Below are positions 34,201 to 42,486 of a stretch of DNA of 64,000 nt, one piece after another. The notes under the pieces are model-generated. The model saw nothing but the letters and a program-made list of their open reading frames with translations, was not told the DNA's origin and did not search any database. A program made the translations under genes and the position numbers. The stretch's first letter is position 1, and every line of letters starts with the position of its first letter. Origin of the DNA: Candidatus Omnitrophota bacterium (lineage in GTDB: Bacteria; Omnitrophota; Gorgyraeia; Pluralincolimonadales; Pluralincolimonadaceae); NCBI GenBank assembly GCA_041653595.1, contig JBAZFB010000002.1, forward strand, positions 103,709 through 167,708, written 5' to 3'.

Positions 34201-34684
34201 CGACGAGTTTCGCCTCCTCGAACTTGCCCCTTACTATGAGGTACGGGACCTCGCCCTGGAGGCAGGCGGATTGGGCGATGAGGCCTTTGGAATATTTGGC
34301 GAGGAGTTCCTTGTCGACGCGCGGCTTGTAATAGAAACCTTCGAGATAACCGGCCGAGACGAGTTTCATCAGGTTGCGGTAGCCTTCCTCGTCCTTGGCC
34401 AGGAGTATCAGGTGATACGACGCCTCTTGGTTTACCGGAGTCGACCTGTCGAAACGCGAGCCCGGCGCGACATAGACTTCGCACCCGATTATCGGCTTTA
34501 TCCCGTTCTTCATAGCTTCGGAATAGAATTCTATCGCGCCGAACATATTGCCGTGGTCGGTGATGGCCACCGCCGGCATCTTGTATTCCTTGGCTAACGC
34601 GATGAGTTCGGGGATCTTGCAAGCGCCGTCCAGAAGGCTGAATTGCGTGTGGACATGAAGATGGACAAAATGTGAGTGCTGCAT
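31238..34684 (-). CDS. dnaE: DNA polymerase III alpha subunit
   Basis: A 1148-residue replicative polymerase of DnaE1 type. The PHP domain (HVHTQFSLLDGA, ITDHGNMFG), palm catalytic residues (PDIDIDFCYERR), the thumb/fingers (YQEQVMRIASDLAGF, NKSHSTAYALISY), helix-hairpin-helix, and the C-terminal OB fold (VGGIISKLKFTITKAKSEKMAIMSIED) are in order. No intein or split. It lies 1 base after guaA in one transcript. Confidence 0.97.
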   Translation of the reverse strand: MQHSHFVHLHVHTQFSLLDGACKIPELIALAKEYKMPAVAITDHGNMFGAIEFYSEAMKNGIKPIIGCEVYVAPGSRFDRSTPVNQEASYHLILLAKDEEGYRNLMKLVSAGYLEGFYYKPRVDKELLAKYSKGLIAQSACLQGEVPYLIVRGKFEEAKLVAAQYKEIFGAGNYYLEIQKNLIPEQEIANAGLLKLAKELEIPLVATGDVHYLRKKSARAHEGLLCIQTQSTLNDPDHMKFSTDEFYFKSTEDFKEMFEDVPQAVNSTIEIAEKCNLELDFNKTHLPQFDPPDGKNREDYLRELVEAGLKRRYPAVDKAIEDRVEHELNIIKKTGFTSYFLIAWDFINYAKSKGIPVGPGRGSAAGSVVSYSLGITDLDPIKYDLIFERFLNPDRVSLPDIDIDFCYERRSEVIDYVTQKYSKENVAQVITFGTMQARAVIRDVGRVMGISYSDVDRIAKLVPQELDITLERALKLEPELRNLYKSDPQIRQLIEVSTELEGLTRHASTHAAGVVISDRPLTDYIPLFKANEGQISTGFEMKSLEKIGLLKMDFLGLRTLTVIDETVKIIKRTKGVTIDFNNMPLDDPKTYELLSNAESLGIFQLESSGMRDILRKLKPTNFEDIIAILALYRPGPIGTGMVEDFIKRKHGLAPIKYDHILLEPILKETYGTIVYQEQVMRIASDLAGFTMSQADSLRRAMGKKIPEEMEQAKSKFLEGSAKKSIDKRTAEKIFNFIEYFAGYGFNKSHSTAYALISYRTAYLKANYPVEFMTALMTSERDNIDKVAFYIDESERMGIQILPPSINESFSKFTVVGVAIRFGLGAVKNVGQGAIDSIVTARNNGGNFKDLYDFCERVDLRLTNRKVLESLIKCGAFDEFKLHRSQLFTQVDDCLECGANSHKERLSGQSTFFEEFGAHAKGRPGRQHHEIPKIPEWHESQLLAFEKEMLGFYITGHPLAKYEKLIRAYSTCQVKDLGKRRPDEEVNVGGIISKLKFTITKAKSEKMAIMSIEDLTGETEVLVFPKTFANTERFIKKDAIVCVKGKVSLREDRPKIMANDIMPLEELQKKYTQALIINLDTGIDEQALTKLKSVLESHPGTAPVYLHFKMSDGKRFEISVEEKLKVEPSDSLTMEIESLLGDGVVSFKT

Positions 34685-34685
34685 G

Positions 34686-36230
34686 TTATTCCCACTCGAT
34701 GGTGGAAGGCGGCTTTGAACTGATGTCGTAGACGACGCGGTTGACTCCCCTCACCTCGTTTATTATCCTGTTGGATATCTTCTCCAGCAGGTCATAAGGC
34801 AGGCGCGCCCAATCGGCGGTCATCCCGTCGGCGCTCGTCACGGCCCGCAGGGCGATGACGTTCTCGTAAGTCCTCTCGTCCCCCATTACGCCCACCGTCT
34901 TTATCGGGAGCAGCACTGCGAACGACTGCCATACCCCCCTGTAAAATCCCGCCTTCTTGATCTCTTCTATCACCGCGACGTCGGCCTCGCGCAGGATATC
35001 GAGGCGTTCCTTAGTTACGTCGCCTATGATCCTTATGGCCAGTCCGGGCCCGGGGAACGGCTGGCGCAAGACAATCTCGTCCGAAAGCCCCATCGCCTTC
35101 CCGACCTGCCTGACCTCGTCTTTGAATAATTCACGAAGCGGTTCGACAAGCTTTAGTTTCATCTTCAGCGGCAGGCCGCCGACATTGTGGTGCGACTTGA
35201 TGGTCGCCGAAGGGCCGCCGAACGCGGACTTCGATTCGATGACGTCGGGATACAATGTCCCCTGCGCAAGGAATCCTATCTTCCCGAGTTTCTTCGCCTC
35301 TTCCTCGAATACGCGGATGAACTCATGTCCGATTATCTTGCGTTTCTTTTCAGGGTCGACGACCCCTTTCAGTTTTTTGAGGAACCGCGACTCGGCGTTC
35401 ACGTATTTCAGGTTGATGTGGAAATGTTTTTTGAAAGTCTTGACTACTCGTTCGGCCTCGCCCTTCCTCAGGACGCCGTTATTGATGAATATGCAAAATA
35501 GCCGTTTGCCTATCGCCTTATTGATGAGGACGGCGGCGACGGACGAATCTACTCCGCCGGAGAGGCCGCAGACGACCTTTTCTTTTCCCACCACATCCCT
35601 TATATTTTTGACGGTATCGTCTATGAAGGACTGCATCGTCCAGTTCCCCCGGCACCTGCAGATATCGCACAGGAAATTCGCGATTATCCTGCTGCCCTTG
35701 GGGGTATGGGCGACCTCGGGATGGAATTGGACGCCGTAGAGATGCCTTGCCTTGTCAGCTATAGAGGCAAATTCGGTATTATAGGTATGGCCGATCTTGT
35801 TGAAGCCGGGGGGCAGCCGCGAGACGTAATCGCCATGGCTCATCCAGCTGATTATTTTATTATCGAGCCCGGAAAAGAGGCCCTCGAAATCATCTATAAG
35901 GAATTCGGCGTGCCCGTATTCGCGTTTCCCTGCCTTGGTAACTTTACCGCCGAGCATATGAGCCATAGCCTGCATGCCGTAGCATATGCCCAGGACAGGG
36001 ATCCCCAGTTCGAATATCTCTTTATTGGGTTTGGGCGCGCGGGCGCCGTAGATCGAGGCGGGGCCTCCGGAAAGAATAAGCCCTTTCGGGTTTAACTTCC
36101 TTATCTCTTCGGCCGTAATGTCGTGGGGGACGATCCTGGAGAATACCTTGTTCTCCCTGACACGGCGGGCTATCAACTGGTTGTATTGCGAGCCGAAGTC
36201 TAAAACAAGGACAACTTCATGCTGCGGCAT
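34686..36230 (-). CDS. guaA: GMP synthase (glutamine-hydrolysing)
   Basis: A 514-residue enzyme for XMP to GMP. The class I glutamine amidotransferase triad (PVLGICYGMQ; GVQFHPEV..T) is followed by the ATP-pyrophosphatase loop (CGLSGGVDSSVAAVL) and the dimerisation domain ending PPSTIEWE. It follows guaB with no gap, making a guaB-guaA-dnaE operon. Confidence 0.97.
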   Translation of the reverse strand: MPQHEVVLVLDFGSQYNQLIARRVRENKVFSRIVPHDITAEEIRKLNPKGLILSGGPASIYGARAPKPNKEIFELGIPVLGICYGMQAMAHMLGGKVTKAGKREYGHAEFLIDDFEGLFSGLDNKIISWMSHGDYVSRLPPGFNKIGHTYNTEFASIADKARHLYGVQFHPEVAHTPKGSRIIANFLCDICRCRGNWTMQSFIDDTVKNIRDVVGKEKVVCGLSGGVDSSVAAVLINKAIGKRLFCIFINNGVLRKGEAERVVKTFKKHFHINLKYVNAESRFLKKLKGVVDPEKKRKIIGHEFIRVFEEEAKKLGKIGFLAQGTLYPDVIESKSAFGGPSATIKSHHNVGGLPLKMKLKLVEPLRELFKDEVRQVGKAMGLSDEIVLRQPFPGPGLAIRIIGDVTKERLDILREADVAVIEEIKKAGFYRGVWQSFAVLLPIKTVGVMGDERTYENVIALRAVTSADGMTADWARLPYDLLEKISNRIINEVRGVNRVVYDISSKPPSTIEWE

Positions 36231-37391
36231 CTATTTGCCCATTCCGACCCTTTGGACCTGCTGGAATATCTTGCCTTCCGTCCTGATCGACGGGGCTATG
36301 ATTATTTCTGTCTTTTGGAATCCTTTTATATCCGAGGCGCCGACCGAACCCATCGATGTCTGTAACGCGCCCATTAAGTTCTGCGAGCCGTCGTCGAACC
36401 TCGCCGGCCCGAATAGTATCTCTTCGAGCGAGCCGGTCGTTCCGACATGGATCCTCGTGCCGCGCGGGAGGTTCGCGTGCGGCGTGGCCATTCCCCAGTG
36501 GTAACCGCGCCCCGGCGCCTCTATCGCGCGGGCGAACGCCGAGCCGACCATGACCGCGTCAGAGCCGCAGGCGAACGCCTTGCAGATATCGCCGCCTGTC
36601 CTCATGCCGCCGTCTGTTATTATGGGGATATATTTCTTGGTCTTCTTGAAAAAGGCGTCCCTTGCCGCGGCGCAGTCCACAGTCGCGGTGACCTGCGGTA
36701 CGCCGATGCCTAAGACGCCTCTTGTCGTGCAGGCCGCGCCGGGGCCGATGCCGACCAATATACCGGCGGCGCCTGCGGCCATCAGTTCATACGAGACCTC
36801 GTATCCGACGCAATTCCCTACAATGACGGGTATCTTCGACGCCCTGGTGAACCTCTTGATATCCAGGGCCTGGTATTCTTTGGATATATGTTTGACCGTG
36901 CTGACCGTCGATTGTATGACGAATATGTCCGCGCCGGACTCCTGCGCGATCTTACCGAACCTCTCGGCGCGCTGCGGGATAGCGCTCACCGCCGCCGGAA
37001 CATCCGCGTCCTTTATCTGGCGGATGCGCTTTTCTATAAGTTTTTCCTGGATCGGTTTTGTGTAGATCGATTGGATTATTTCCGTGGCTTTCTCTGGATC
37101 GGCCTTTACGAGCTGCTCGAGGACTTCATCCGGGTCCTCGTATCTGGTCTGGACGCCCTCGAGGTTCAGGACGGCGATGCCGCCGAGCTTTCCCATGGCG
37201 ATGGCGAATTTCACGTCGACCACGCCGTCCATGGCAGCTGCCAGGATCGGGACGTTGAATTTTTTTCCGTCAATTTTCCAGCTTGTGTCCACTTCGGCGG
37301 GGTTGATCGTCACTTTTCCGGGGGCTAACGCGATCTCATCGAAACCATAACAACGGCGGGCCTTACGTTTGATGCCTATATATTCACCCAT
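36231..37391 (-). CDS. guaB: IMP dehydrogenase family protein without CBS domains (GuaB3-like)
   Basis: A 386-residue TIM-barrel enzyme: PILAAAMDGVVD, the loop GPGAACTTRGVLGIGVPQ with the catalytic Cys, and ITDGGMRTGGDICKAFACGSDAVMVGS are present. The usual CBS pair inserted after the first strands is missing, so it is about 100 residues shorter than standard GuaB and would lack its nucleotide-feedback module. Position before guaA supports the IMP to XMP step. An alternative is a GuaB3-like enzyme of unproved substrate. Confidence 0.88.
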   Translation of the reverse strand: MGEYIGIKRKARRCYGFDEIALAPGKVTINPAEVDTSWKIDGKKFNVPILAAAMDGVVDVKFAIAMGKLGGIAVLNLEGVQTRYEDPDEVLEQLVKADPEKATEIIQSIYTKPIQEKLIEKRIRQIKDADVPAAVSAIPQRAERFGKIAQESGADIFVIQSTVSTVKHISKEYQALDIKRFTRASKIPVIVGNCVGYEVSYELMAAGAAGILVGIGPGAACTTRGVLGIGVPQVTATVDCAAARDAFFKKTKKYIPIITDGGMRTGGDICKAFACGSDAVMVGSAFARAIEAPGRGYHWGMATPHANLPRGTRIHVGTTGSLEEILFGPARFDDGSQNLMGALQTSMGSVGASDIKGFQKTEIIIAPSIRTEGKIFQQVQRVGMGK

Positions 37392-37421
37392 CTAGCAGGA
37401 ACCTCCTTGAAATAGGGTTAT

Positions 37422-37450
37422 ATGATACAAAAATACCCCGTAAAAGTCAA
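37422..37450 (-). promoter_or_regulatory. Promoter of the guaB-guaA-dnaE operon
   Basis: TTGACT (37445-37450) and TATCAT (37422-37427) are 17 bases apart on the minus strand. The site lies directly beside the attC remnant that borders the methyltransferase gene. Confidence 0.7.
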
Positions 37451-37479
37451 GGAAATCAATGGGGCGTTTATTAATCGGG

Positions 37480-37515
37480 CGCTACTGCGGCGTCGGCTTG
37501 AATGAGTTGTTAGGC
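37480..37515 (-). mobile_element. Half of an integron-type attC site
   Basis: On the minus strand the sequence begins GCCTAAC (37509-37515; it includes the methyltransferase stop) and goes on AACTCATTCAAGCCGACGCC, the left half of common cassette attC sites (inverse core site RYYYAAC plus the 'TTCAAGCCGACGCCGC' arm). The expected right half with GTTRRRY is missing before the guaB promoter. Assignment is from remembered attC patterns. Confidence 0.6.
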
Positions 37516-38274
37516 ATGATTGGATTTTCCCCGCTTCATCAGCGCGAACACGCCCCAGCCCAGGTATTCACGCGTGTAAGCGGCGTAGCGCTCGGGTTCC
37601 GAGGTCAGTTGGGCTCGAACATCTTTCGCGAACTCGTCGTCGGGATTGTCTTCAAGCCATCGGCGCATGGTGATCCACTTGGCCGCCTCGTATCTGTCCC
37701 AGCTGTCTTGGTCTGCCAAAACCATTTCCACGACGTCGTAGCCGAGCCGCCCGAATGACGCGAGAAGTTCCGGAAGCAGGAGAAAGTCGGAGATTGAGTT
37801 GGCAAGGCACCCCTTGGCAATATTTTCCGTCGGCGGTAACTGCCGCCAGTAGGGCTCGCCGATGAGGATGATCCCTCCGGGGCGGAGGCTCTGCGCAAGA
37901 AGCCCGATAGTGCCGGCGACTCCCCCGCCAATCCACGTGGCACCGAGACAGGCTGCCACACCGGCCTTCTCGTCAGAGACGTAGCCGGCAGCATCGCCAT
38001 GGATGAACTTGACTTGATCGGCCACACCGAGTTCTTTAGCGCGGAGTTTCGCTTGCTCGGTGAACAACTGGCTCATGTCGATGCCGGTGCCAATGATGCC
38101 GTAATCGCGAGCCCAGGTGCACAACATCTCACCCGAACCGCTGCCGAGGTCGAGCACCCGGGTCCCCCTTTCCAGACGCAGCGCCGCGCCGAGAGTGGCG
38201 AGCTTTTCGGGTGTGAACGGGTCGTGGATGCGGTGGGCACTTTCGGTAATGTTGAAGATCCGTGGAATATCCAA
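37510..38274 (-). CDS. SAM-dependent methyltransferase from an integron-like gene cassette
   Basis: A 254-residue class I methyltransferase: SAM motif I is VLDLGSGSGEMLC (about residues 40-52), then GIDMS, FIHGDAAGY and LRPGGIILIGEPYW. The target is not evident; similar proteins are common, uncharacterised, in proteobacterial cassettes. Start is TTG 38274 with AAGGAGA 9 bases before. It has its own promoter, ends in half of an attC site, and separates guaB from groS, so it is probably a recent insert. Its wording (short hydrophilic stretches, DNPDDEFAKDV) and codon use look unlike the neighbouring core genes. Confidence 0.8.
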   Translation of the reverse strand: MDIPRIFNITESAHRIHDPFTPEKLATLGAALRLERGTRVLDLGSGSGEMLCTWARDYGIIGTGIDMSQLFTEQAKLRAKELGVADQVKFIHGDAAGYVSDEKAGVAACLGATWIGGGVAGTIGLLAQSLRPGGIILIGEPYWRQLPPTENIAKGCLANSISDFLLLPELLASFGRLGYDVVEMVLADQDSWDRYEAAKWITMRRWLEDNPDDEFAKDVRAQLTSEPERYAAYTREYLGWGVFALMKRGKSNHA

Positions 38275-38326
38275 TTCAGAAAATCTCCTTATGGGTGTGA
38301 ATAGATTCGGTCACTGACTTAAATGG

Positions 38327-38354
38327 AGTATACCATTTTCGCCTGACTTTACAA
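38327..38354 (-). promoter_or_regulatory. Promoter of the methyltransferase gene
   Basis: TTGTAA (38349-38354) and TATACT (38327-38332), 16-base spacer, minus strand; it lies between the groS2 terminator and the gene. Confidence 0.55.
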
Positions 38355-38379
38355 CAATAAATATGCAGAACTTTTTCGC

Positions 38380-38417
38380 AAAAAGAAAAAGCCCCCTGAC
38401 CTTTCGATCAGGGGGCT
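38380..38417 (-). terminator. Intrinsic terminator of the groE operon
   Basis: A ten-pair stem AGCCCCCTGA/TCAGGGGGCT (38390-38399 with 38408-38417) is followed on the minus strand by TTTTTCTTTTT, 14 bases after the second groS stop. Confidence 0.9.
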
Positions 38418-38430
38418 GTGGAAACGTATG

Positions 38431-38718
38431 TTACTTGACTATCGCGAGGATGTCGTCCGCGTCGATTATGAGGTATTCCCTTTCATCGACCTTGACTTCA
38501 CTTCCGGAATATTTCCCGAAGATGACGATGTCGCCGGTTTTCACTTCCGGCGCGACGACCTTGCCGTTCTCGAGCGTCTTGCCGGAACCGACCGCGATGA
38601 CTTTCGCTTCCTGCGGCTTTTCTTTCGCCGTGTCAGGGATGATTATCCCGCCTTTGGTCTTATCCTCGGCTTTCAGCACCTCGACGATCACTTTATCGCC
38701 TAACGGTTTCAAGTTCAT
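38431..38718 (-). CDS. groS: Co-chaperonin GroES, second copy
   Basis: A 95-residue GroES: start NLKPLGDKVIVEVL, mobile-loop GGIIIPDTAKEKPQ with the hydrophobic IIIP, and the end EYLIIDADDILAIVK. It differs at about half its positions from the upstream copy (40393-40680). It follows groL by 19 bases and ends in the operon terminator. The loop is GG instead of SG in the first copy, so affinity for GroEL may differ. Confidence 0.92.
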   Translation of the reverse strand: MNLKPLGDKVIVEVLKAEDKTKGGIIIPDTAKEKPQEAKVIAVGSGKTLENGKVVAPEVKTGDIVIFGKYSGSEVKVDEREYLIIDADDILAIVK

Positions 38719-38737
38719 TTAGATCCTCCTTTTAGGT

Positions 38738-40372
38738 CTAGTACATTCCCTCGCCATAGCCGCCGTGCGGTGGCATAGGAGGAGTCTTTTCTTTTTCAGG
38801 TATGTCCGTGACCACGCACTCGGTCGTAAGCAGCAGGCCCGCGATCGATGCGGCATTCTGCAGGGCTGTCCTTGTGACCTTTGTCGGGTCGATGACGCCG
38901 GACTTTATCATATCGACGTAATCGTTCTGCATCACGTCGTAACCGACGGCCGCGTCTTTCTCGTTCTTGACGTGCTCCGCGACGACCGAGCCTTCAAGGC
39001 CGGCGTTCTCGACGATATGGCGGATCGGTTCTTCGAGAGCCCTCTTTACTATATCGACGCCGATCTGCTCGTCGGCTGAAAGTTTCATCTTTTCGAGCGC
39101 CGGTATACAGCGAAGGAGCGCTACACCGCCGCCCGGGACGATACCTTCCTCGACAGCCGCGCGCGTGGCATGCATCGCGTCCTCGACGCGGGCTTTCTTC
39201 TCCTTCATCTCGGTCTCGGTGGCCGCGCCTACATTGATGACGGCGACGCCGCCGGATAGTTTCGCCAGCCTTTCCTGCAGCTTCTCTTTATCGTAATCCG
39301 AATCGCTCTTCGATATCTGGGCTTTGATCTGCTCTATCCTGCCCTTGATATCCGAGGTCTTGCCGGCGCCCTCGACGATCGTGGTGTTATCTTTATCGAT
39401 GGTGACCCTCTTGGCGCGCCCGAGCTCGTTTATGTCGATGTTCTCTAGTTTCTTTCCGAGGTCTTCGGTGACCGCTATGCCGCCGGTCAGGACCGCGATA
39501 TCATCGAGCATCGCCTTTCTCCTGTCGCCGTAGCCCGGGGCTTTCACCGCGCAGCACTGGAACGTGCCGCGTATCTTATTGATGACCAATGTAGCTAGGG
39601 CTTCGCCGTCCACTTCCTCGGCGATTATGACCAAAGGCCTTCCGGTCTTGGCTATCCTCTCGAGCAGGGGCAGCATCTCCTTTATATTGGAGATCTTCTT
39701 CTCGTGGATAAGTATGTAAGGATCTTCGAGCGCGGCTTCCATCTTCTCCGCGTCCGTGACGAAATACGGCGAGAGGTAACCCTGGTCGAACTGCATGCCT
39801 TCAACGACCTTTACCGTCGTCTCGGTCGATTTGGCTTCCTCAACCGTGATGACGCCGTCCTTGCCGACCTTGTCCATGGCTTCAGCTATCTGGTCGCCGA
39901 TGGTCATGTCGTTGTTGGCGGCAATGGAGGCAACCTGCGATATCTCTTTCTTGTCCTTGCCTATGGGTTTGGTTATCTTCTTTAAGTGGGCCACTACTTC
40001 CTCGACGGCCTTATCGATGCCGCGCTTCAGGGCCATCGGGTTCGCGCCGGCCGTGACGTTCTTGAGGCCTTCGCGGTATATCGCCTCAGCGAGGAGTGTC
40101 GCCGTGGTGGTGCCGTCACCGGCGTTGTCAGAGGTCTTGCTGGCGACCTCTTTTACCATCTCGGCGCCCATGTTCTCAAACGGGTCTTCGAGCTCTATCT
40201 CTTTGGCGACCGTTACGCCGTCTTTGGTTATCGTAGGTGAGCCGAATTTCTTGTCGAGGACTACATTGCGGCCTTTAGGGCCGAGCGTCACTACTACCGC
40301 CCTTGAAAGTTTTTCGACGCCCGCGAGTATCTTGCGCCTTGCCTCATCACTATAAAGCAGCTGCTTTGCCAT
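38738..40372 (-). CDS. groL: Chaperonin GroEL
   Basis: A 544-residue group I chaperonin. MAKQLLYSDEARRKILAGVEKL begins the equatorial domain; GPKGRNVVLDKKFG and the ATP-site DGTTTATLLAEAI are intact; the end is MPPHGGYGEGMY rather than the usual long GGM tail. It lies between two groS genes. The CIRCE site upstream controls all three. Confidence 0.97.
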   Translation of the reverse strand: MAKQLLYSDEARRKILAGVEKLSRAVVVTLGPKGRNVVLDKKFGSPTITKDGVTVAKEIELEDPFENMGAEMVKEVASKTSDNAGDGTTTATLLAEAIYREGLKNVTAGANPMALKRGIDKAVEEVVAHLKKITKPIGKDKKEISQVASIAANNDMTIGDQIAEAMDKVGKDGVITVEEAKSTETTVKVVEGMQFDQGYLSPYFVTDAEKMEAALEDPYILIHEKKISNIKEMLPLLERIAKTGRPLVIIAEEVDGEALATLVINKIRGTFQCCAVKAPGYGDRRKAMLDDIAVLTGGIAVTEDLGKKLENIDINELGRAKRVTIDKDNTTIVEGAGKTSDIKGRIEQIKAQISKSDSDYDKEKLQERLAKLSGGVAVINVGAATETEMKEKKARVEDAMHATRAAVEEGIVPGGGVALLRCIPALEKMKLSADEQIGVDIVKRALEEPIRHIVENAGLEGSVVAEHVKNEKDAAVGYDVMQNDYVDMIKSGVIDPTKVTRTALQNAASIAGLLLTTECVVTDIPEKEKTPPMPPHGGYGEGMY

Positions 40373-40392
40373 TTTCTACCGCCTCCCTTTTG

Positions 40393-40680
40393 TTATTTGA
40401 CTATCGCCAAAACCTCCGATTCCCTTAATATTAGAAGGTCTTCCCCTTTGTAGTTGATCTCGGTGCCGCCGTAACGGCCGTAAAGGACCGTATCGCCGGC
40501 CTTCACTTCCAGTTCTTTTATCTTTCCGTCATCCAGGAGCTTCCCTTTACCAACGGATACTACTTTGCCCTTGGACGGCTTCTCCTGCGCCGTGTCAGGC
40601 AGGATTATTCCGCTTTTTGTCTTATTTTCGCTCTCCGTGGGCTTGACCAAAATCCTGTCACCTAACGGTTGAACCGCCAT
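40393..40680 (-). CDS. groS: Co-chaperonin GroES, first copy
   Basis: A 95-residue GroES (MAVQPLGDRILVKPTESENKTKSGIILPDTAQEKPSKGKV) ending EDLLILRESEVLAIVK. I start it at ATG 40680, seven bases behind GGAGG, not at the GTG two codons earlier. It is first in the groS-groL-groS2 operon, 20 bases before groL. Confidence 0.93.
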   Translation of the reverse strand: MAVQPLGDRILVKPTESENKTKSGIILPDTAQEKPSKGKVVSVGKGKLLDDGKIKELEVKAGDTVLYGRYGGTEINYKGEDLLILRESEVLAIVK

Positions 40681-40747
40681 CTGCACACCTCCTTAAGTGT
40701 TCTTTTTGGCTTAAGTTGCTCTAGGTTTGCTAGGACTTAAGAGGGAT

Positions 40748-40774
40748 TTAGCACTCCATATTGCCGAGTGCCAA
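40748..40774 (-). promoter_or_regulatory. CIRCE operator of the groE operon
   Basis: TTAGCACTC, nine bases, GAGTGCCAA (40748-40774) matches the CIRCE consensus except one base. It lies just after the -10 box, where HrcA binding would block transcription. hrcA is not in this window. Confidence 0.92.
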
Positions 40775-40785
40775 ATTTGACCTAT

Positions 40786-40813
40786 ATTATAGATTTTCTG
40801 CGGATTTTGTCAA
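40786..40813 (-). promoter_or_regulatory. groE operon promoter
   Basis: TTGACA (40808-40813) and TATAAT (40786-40791), 16-base spacer, minus strand. Both boxes lie within the last codons and stop of coaX. Confidence 0.85.
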
Positions 40814-41530
40814 GAAAAAAATTATACGAAGGCCTTCAAGCGTAAGATTCGGATCGACTTTCCTGATAGTCTTCGTGAATTTGGCCATCAACGCGGCGTG
40901 GCCGCCGGTGGCGATGACTTTCATCGGGCCGTATCTAGTCTTTAACTTCGCGATGACACCATCGCAGAGAGCGCCGGTGCCGTAGAATACGCCGCTTCTC
41001 ATGCTGTCGACCGTGTCACGTCCTATAAGGCCTTTAGGCGGCGCTACATTTATCATAGGAAGGAGCGCGGCTTTTTGCGAGAGCGCGTTCAGCGAGGTCT
41101 CGATGCCCGGGAATATCAGGCCGCCGAGGTATTCCCCTTTCTTTGATATGACATCAAAAGTTATGGCTGTGCCGAAATCGATCACGATCGCCGGATACGC
41201 GTAGAGCTCCTTTACCGCGACAGCGTCAACGAGCCGGTCCTGTCCGACCTGCCCCGGTTTGCGGTAAAGGTTCTTTATAGGCGCCTTGATATTCTCGCCC
41301 AGGACGAGCGGGCGGATCTTATATTTTTTTGCGATCACTTTTTTTAGGATCGGGGTCGCATTAGGCACGACGCTTGATATTATCGCCGTTTTTATATCCT
41401 TCGGAAGTATTATAGTTTTTTTAGATAATACGGCCTGCGTAGGGATCTTCCAGGATGACCTGAGCCTCTTCCCCCGGAATACCCCGAATGCGACGGACGT
41501 ATTTCCTATGTCGATAGCCAGTAACATCAT
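40787..41530 (-). CDS. coaX: Type III pantothenate kinase
   Basis: A 247-residue enzyme for the first step of coenzyme A synthesis. Opening LLAIDIGNTSVAFGVFRG (ATP loop), GQDRLVDAVAV, IVIDFGTAITFDVIS and TGGHAALMA are family marks. It overlaps birA by four bases (ATGA), and its end holds the groE promoter. Confidence 0.95.
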   Translation of the reverse strand: MMLLAIDIGNTSVAFGVFRGKRLRSSWKIPTQAVLSKKTIILPKDIKTAIISSVVPNATPILKKVIAKKYKIRPLVLGENIKAPIKNLYRKPGQVGQDRLVDAVAVKELYAYPAIVIDFGTAITFDVISKKGEYLGGLIFPGIETSLNALSQKAALLPMINVAPPKGLIGRDTVDSMRSGVFYGTGALCDGVIAKLKTRYGPMKVIATGGHAALMAKFTKTIRKVDPNLTLEGLRIIFFLTKSAENL

Positions 41531-42486
41531 CTCACCATAAGCACATCGCCTGCGGTGATGTGCTCCGTGAACCCGTTGTCCATGCGCACGACGAGCGCGC
41601 CGCCCGCGTCAAGGTCTACGGCTGTGCCTTCTATCTTCCGGCCATGGCAGACGATCTTTACCTCTTCGCCGAGTGTGTGCGAGAGGTCTTTCCACTCCTC
41701 TATTATTTTTTTAAAACCCTTTTCCCTGAAAATAAGATATTGCCTCTCGAATTCCCTCAAAAGTTCCCGGGTAAGTTCGACGCGCGAAAAAATCCTTCCT
41801 GCCTCCGTCTTCAATGAAGTGGCTTCCTTGGGAAGATGTTCCCTGTCGGTATTAACGTTTATGCCGATGCCGAGGACGATATAATTTACGGTGTTGACCT
41901 CTGCGCTCATTTCCGTGAGTATCCCGCAGGCCTTGCGGTCGTTTATCATTATGTCGTTCGGCCATTTGATCAGGGCCCCGAGATGTGTCACTTTCCTTAT
42001 CGCGAGCGCGACAGCGACCGCGGACATAAGGGTTATCTTCGGCGCTTCTGCCGGAGCTACGTCAGGCCTCAGGATGGGCGAAAAATATATGCCTTTCCCT
42101 TTCGGCGAGACCCAATGCCTTCCCATCCTGCCGCGGCCTTTTGTCTGGCTTTCGCTGAAGACTACCGTCCCGTCAGGCGACCCGGCACGGGCGAGCTTAT
42201 GCGCCACGTCCATAGTCGAATCGGTCGTTTCGTAGGAGTATATCTTTTTGCCGATTATCTTTGTCCCGAGGCCGTGAGAGATCTCTTCCGGGATGAGTTT
42301 ATCCGGGGTGCCTGTAAGGCGGTAACCGACATGCGGCTCACCTGTGATCTCGTAACCTTCTTTGCGCAGCTGCTCGATGTGCTTCCACACCGCTGCGCGC
42401 GTGATCTTCAATTTCTCGCTTATTTCCTCGCCGGAGATGAACTCCCCGTTCGAGGAGCGGAATATATTTAAGATTTTTTCATCCAT
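41527..42486 (-). CDS. birA: Biotin-protein ligase with repressor domain
   Basis: A 319-residue protein: an N-terminal winged helix (EISEKLKITRAAVWKHIEQLRKEGYEI) and the ligase domain (DSTMDVAHKLARAG, the adenylation loop GRGRMGRHWVSPKGKGIYFS, IKWPNDIMINDRKACGIL). It activates biotin to biotinyl-AMP and moves it to carboxyl carriers; the DNA-binding part suggests it also represses biotin genes. It overlaps uvrB by eight bases and coaX by four. Confidence 0.95.
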   Translation of the reverse strand: MDEKILNIFRSSNGEFISGEEISEKLKITRAAVWKHIEQLRKEGYEITGEPHVGYRLTGTPDKLIPEEISHGLGTKIIGKKIYSYETTDSTMDVAHKLARAGSPDGTVVFSESQTKGRGRMGRHWVSPKGKGIYFSPILRPDVAPAEAPKITLMSAVAVALAIRKVTHLGALIKWPNDIMINDRKACGILTEMSAEVNTVNYIVLGIGINVNTDREHLPKEATSLKTEAGRIFSRVELTRELLREFERQYLIFREKGFKKIIEEWKDLSHTLGEEVKIVCHGRKIEGTAVDLDAGGALVVRMDNGFTEHITAGDVLMVR

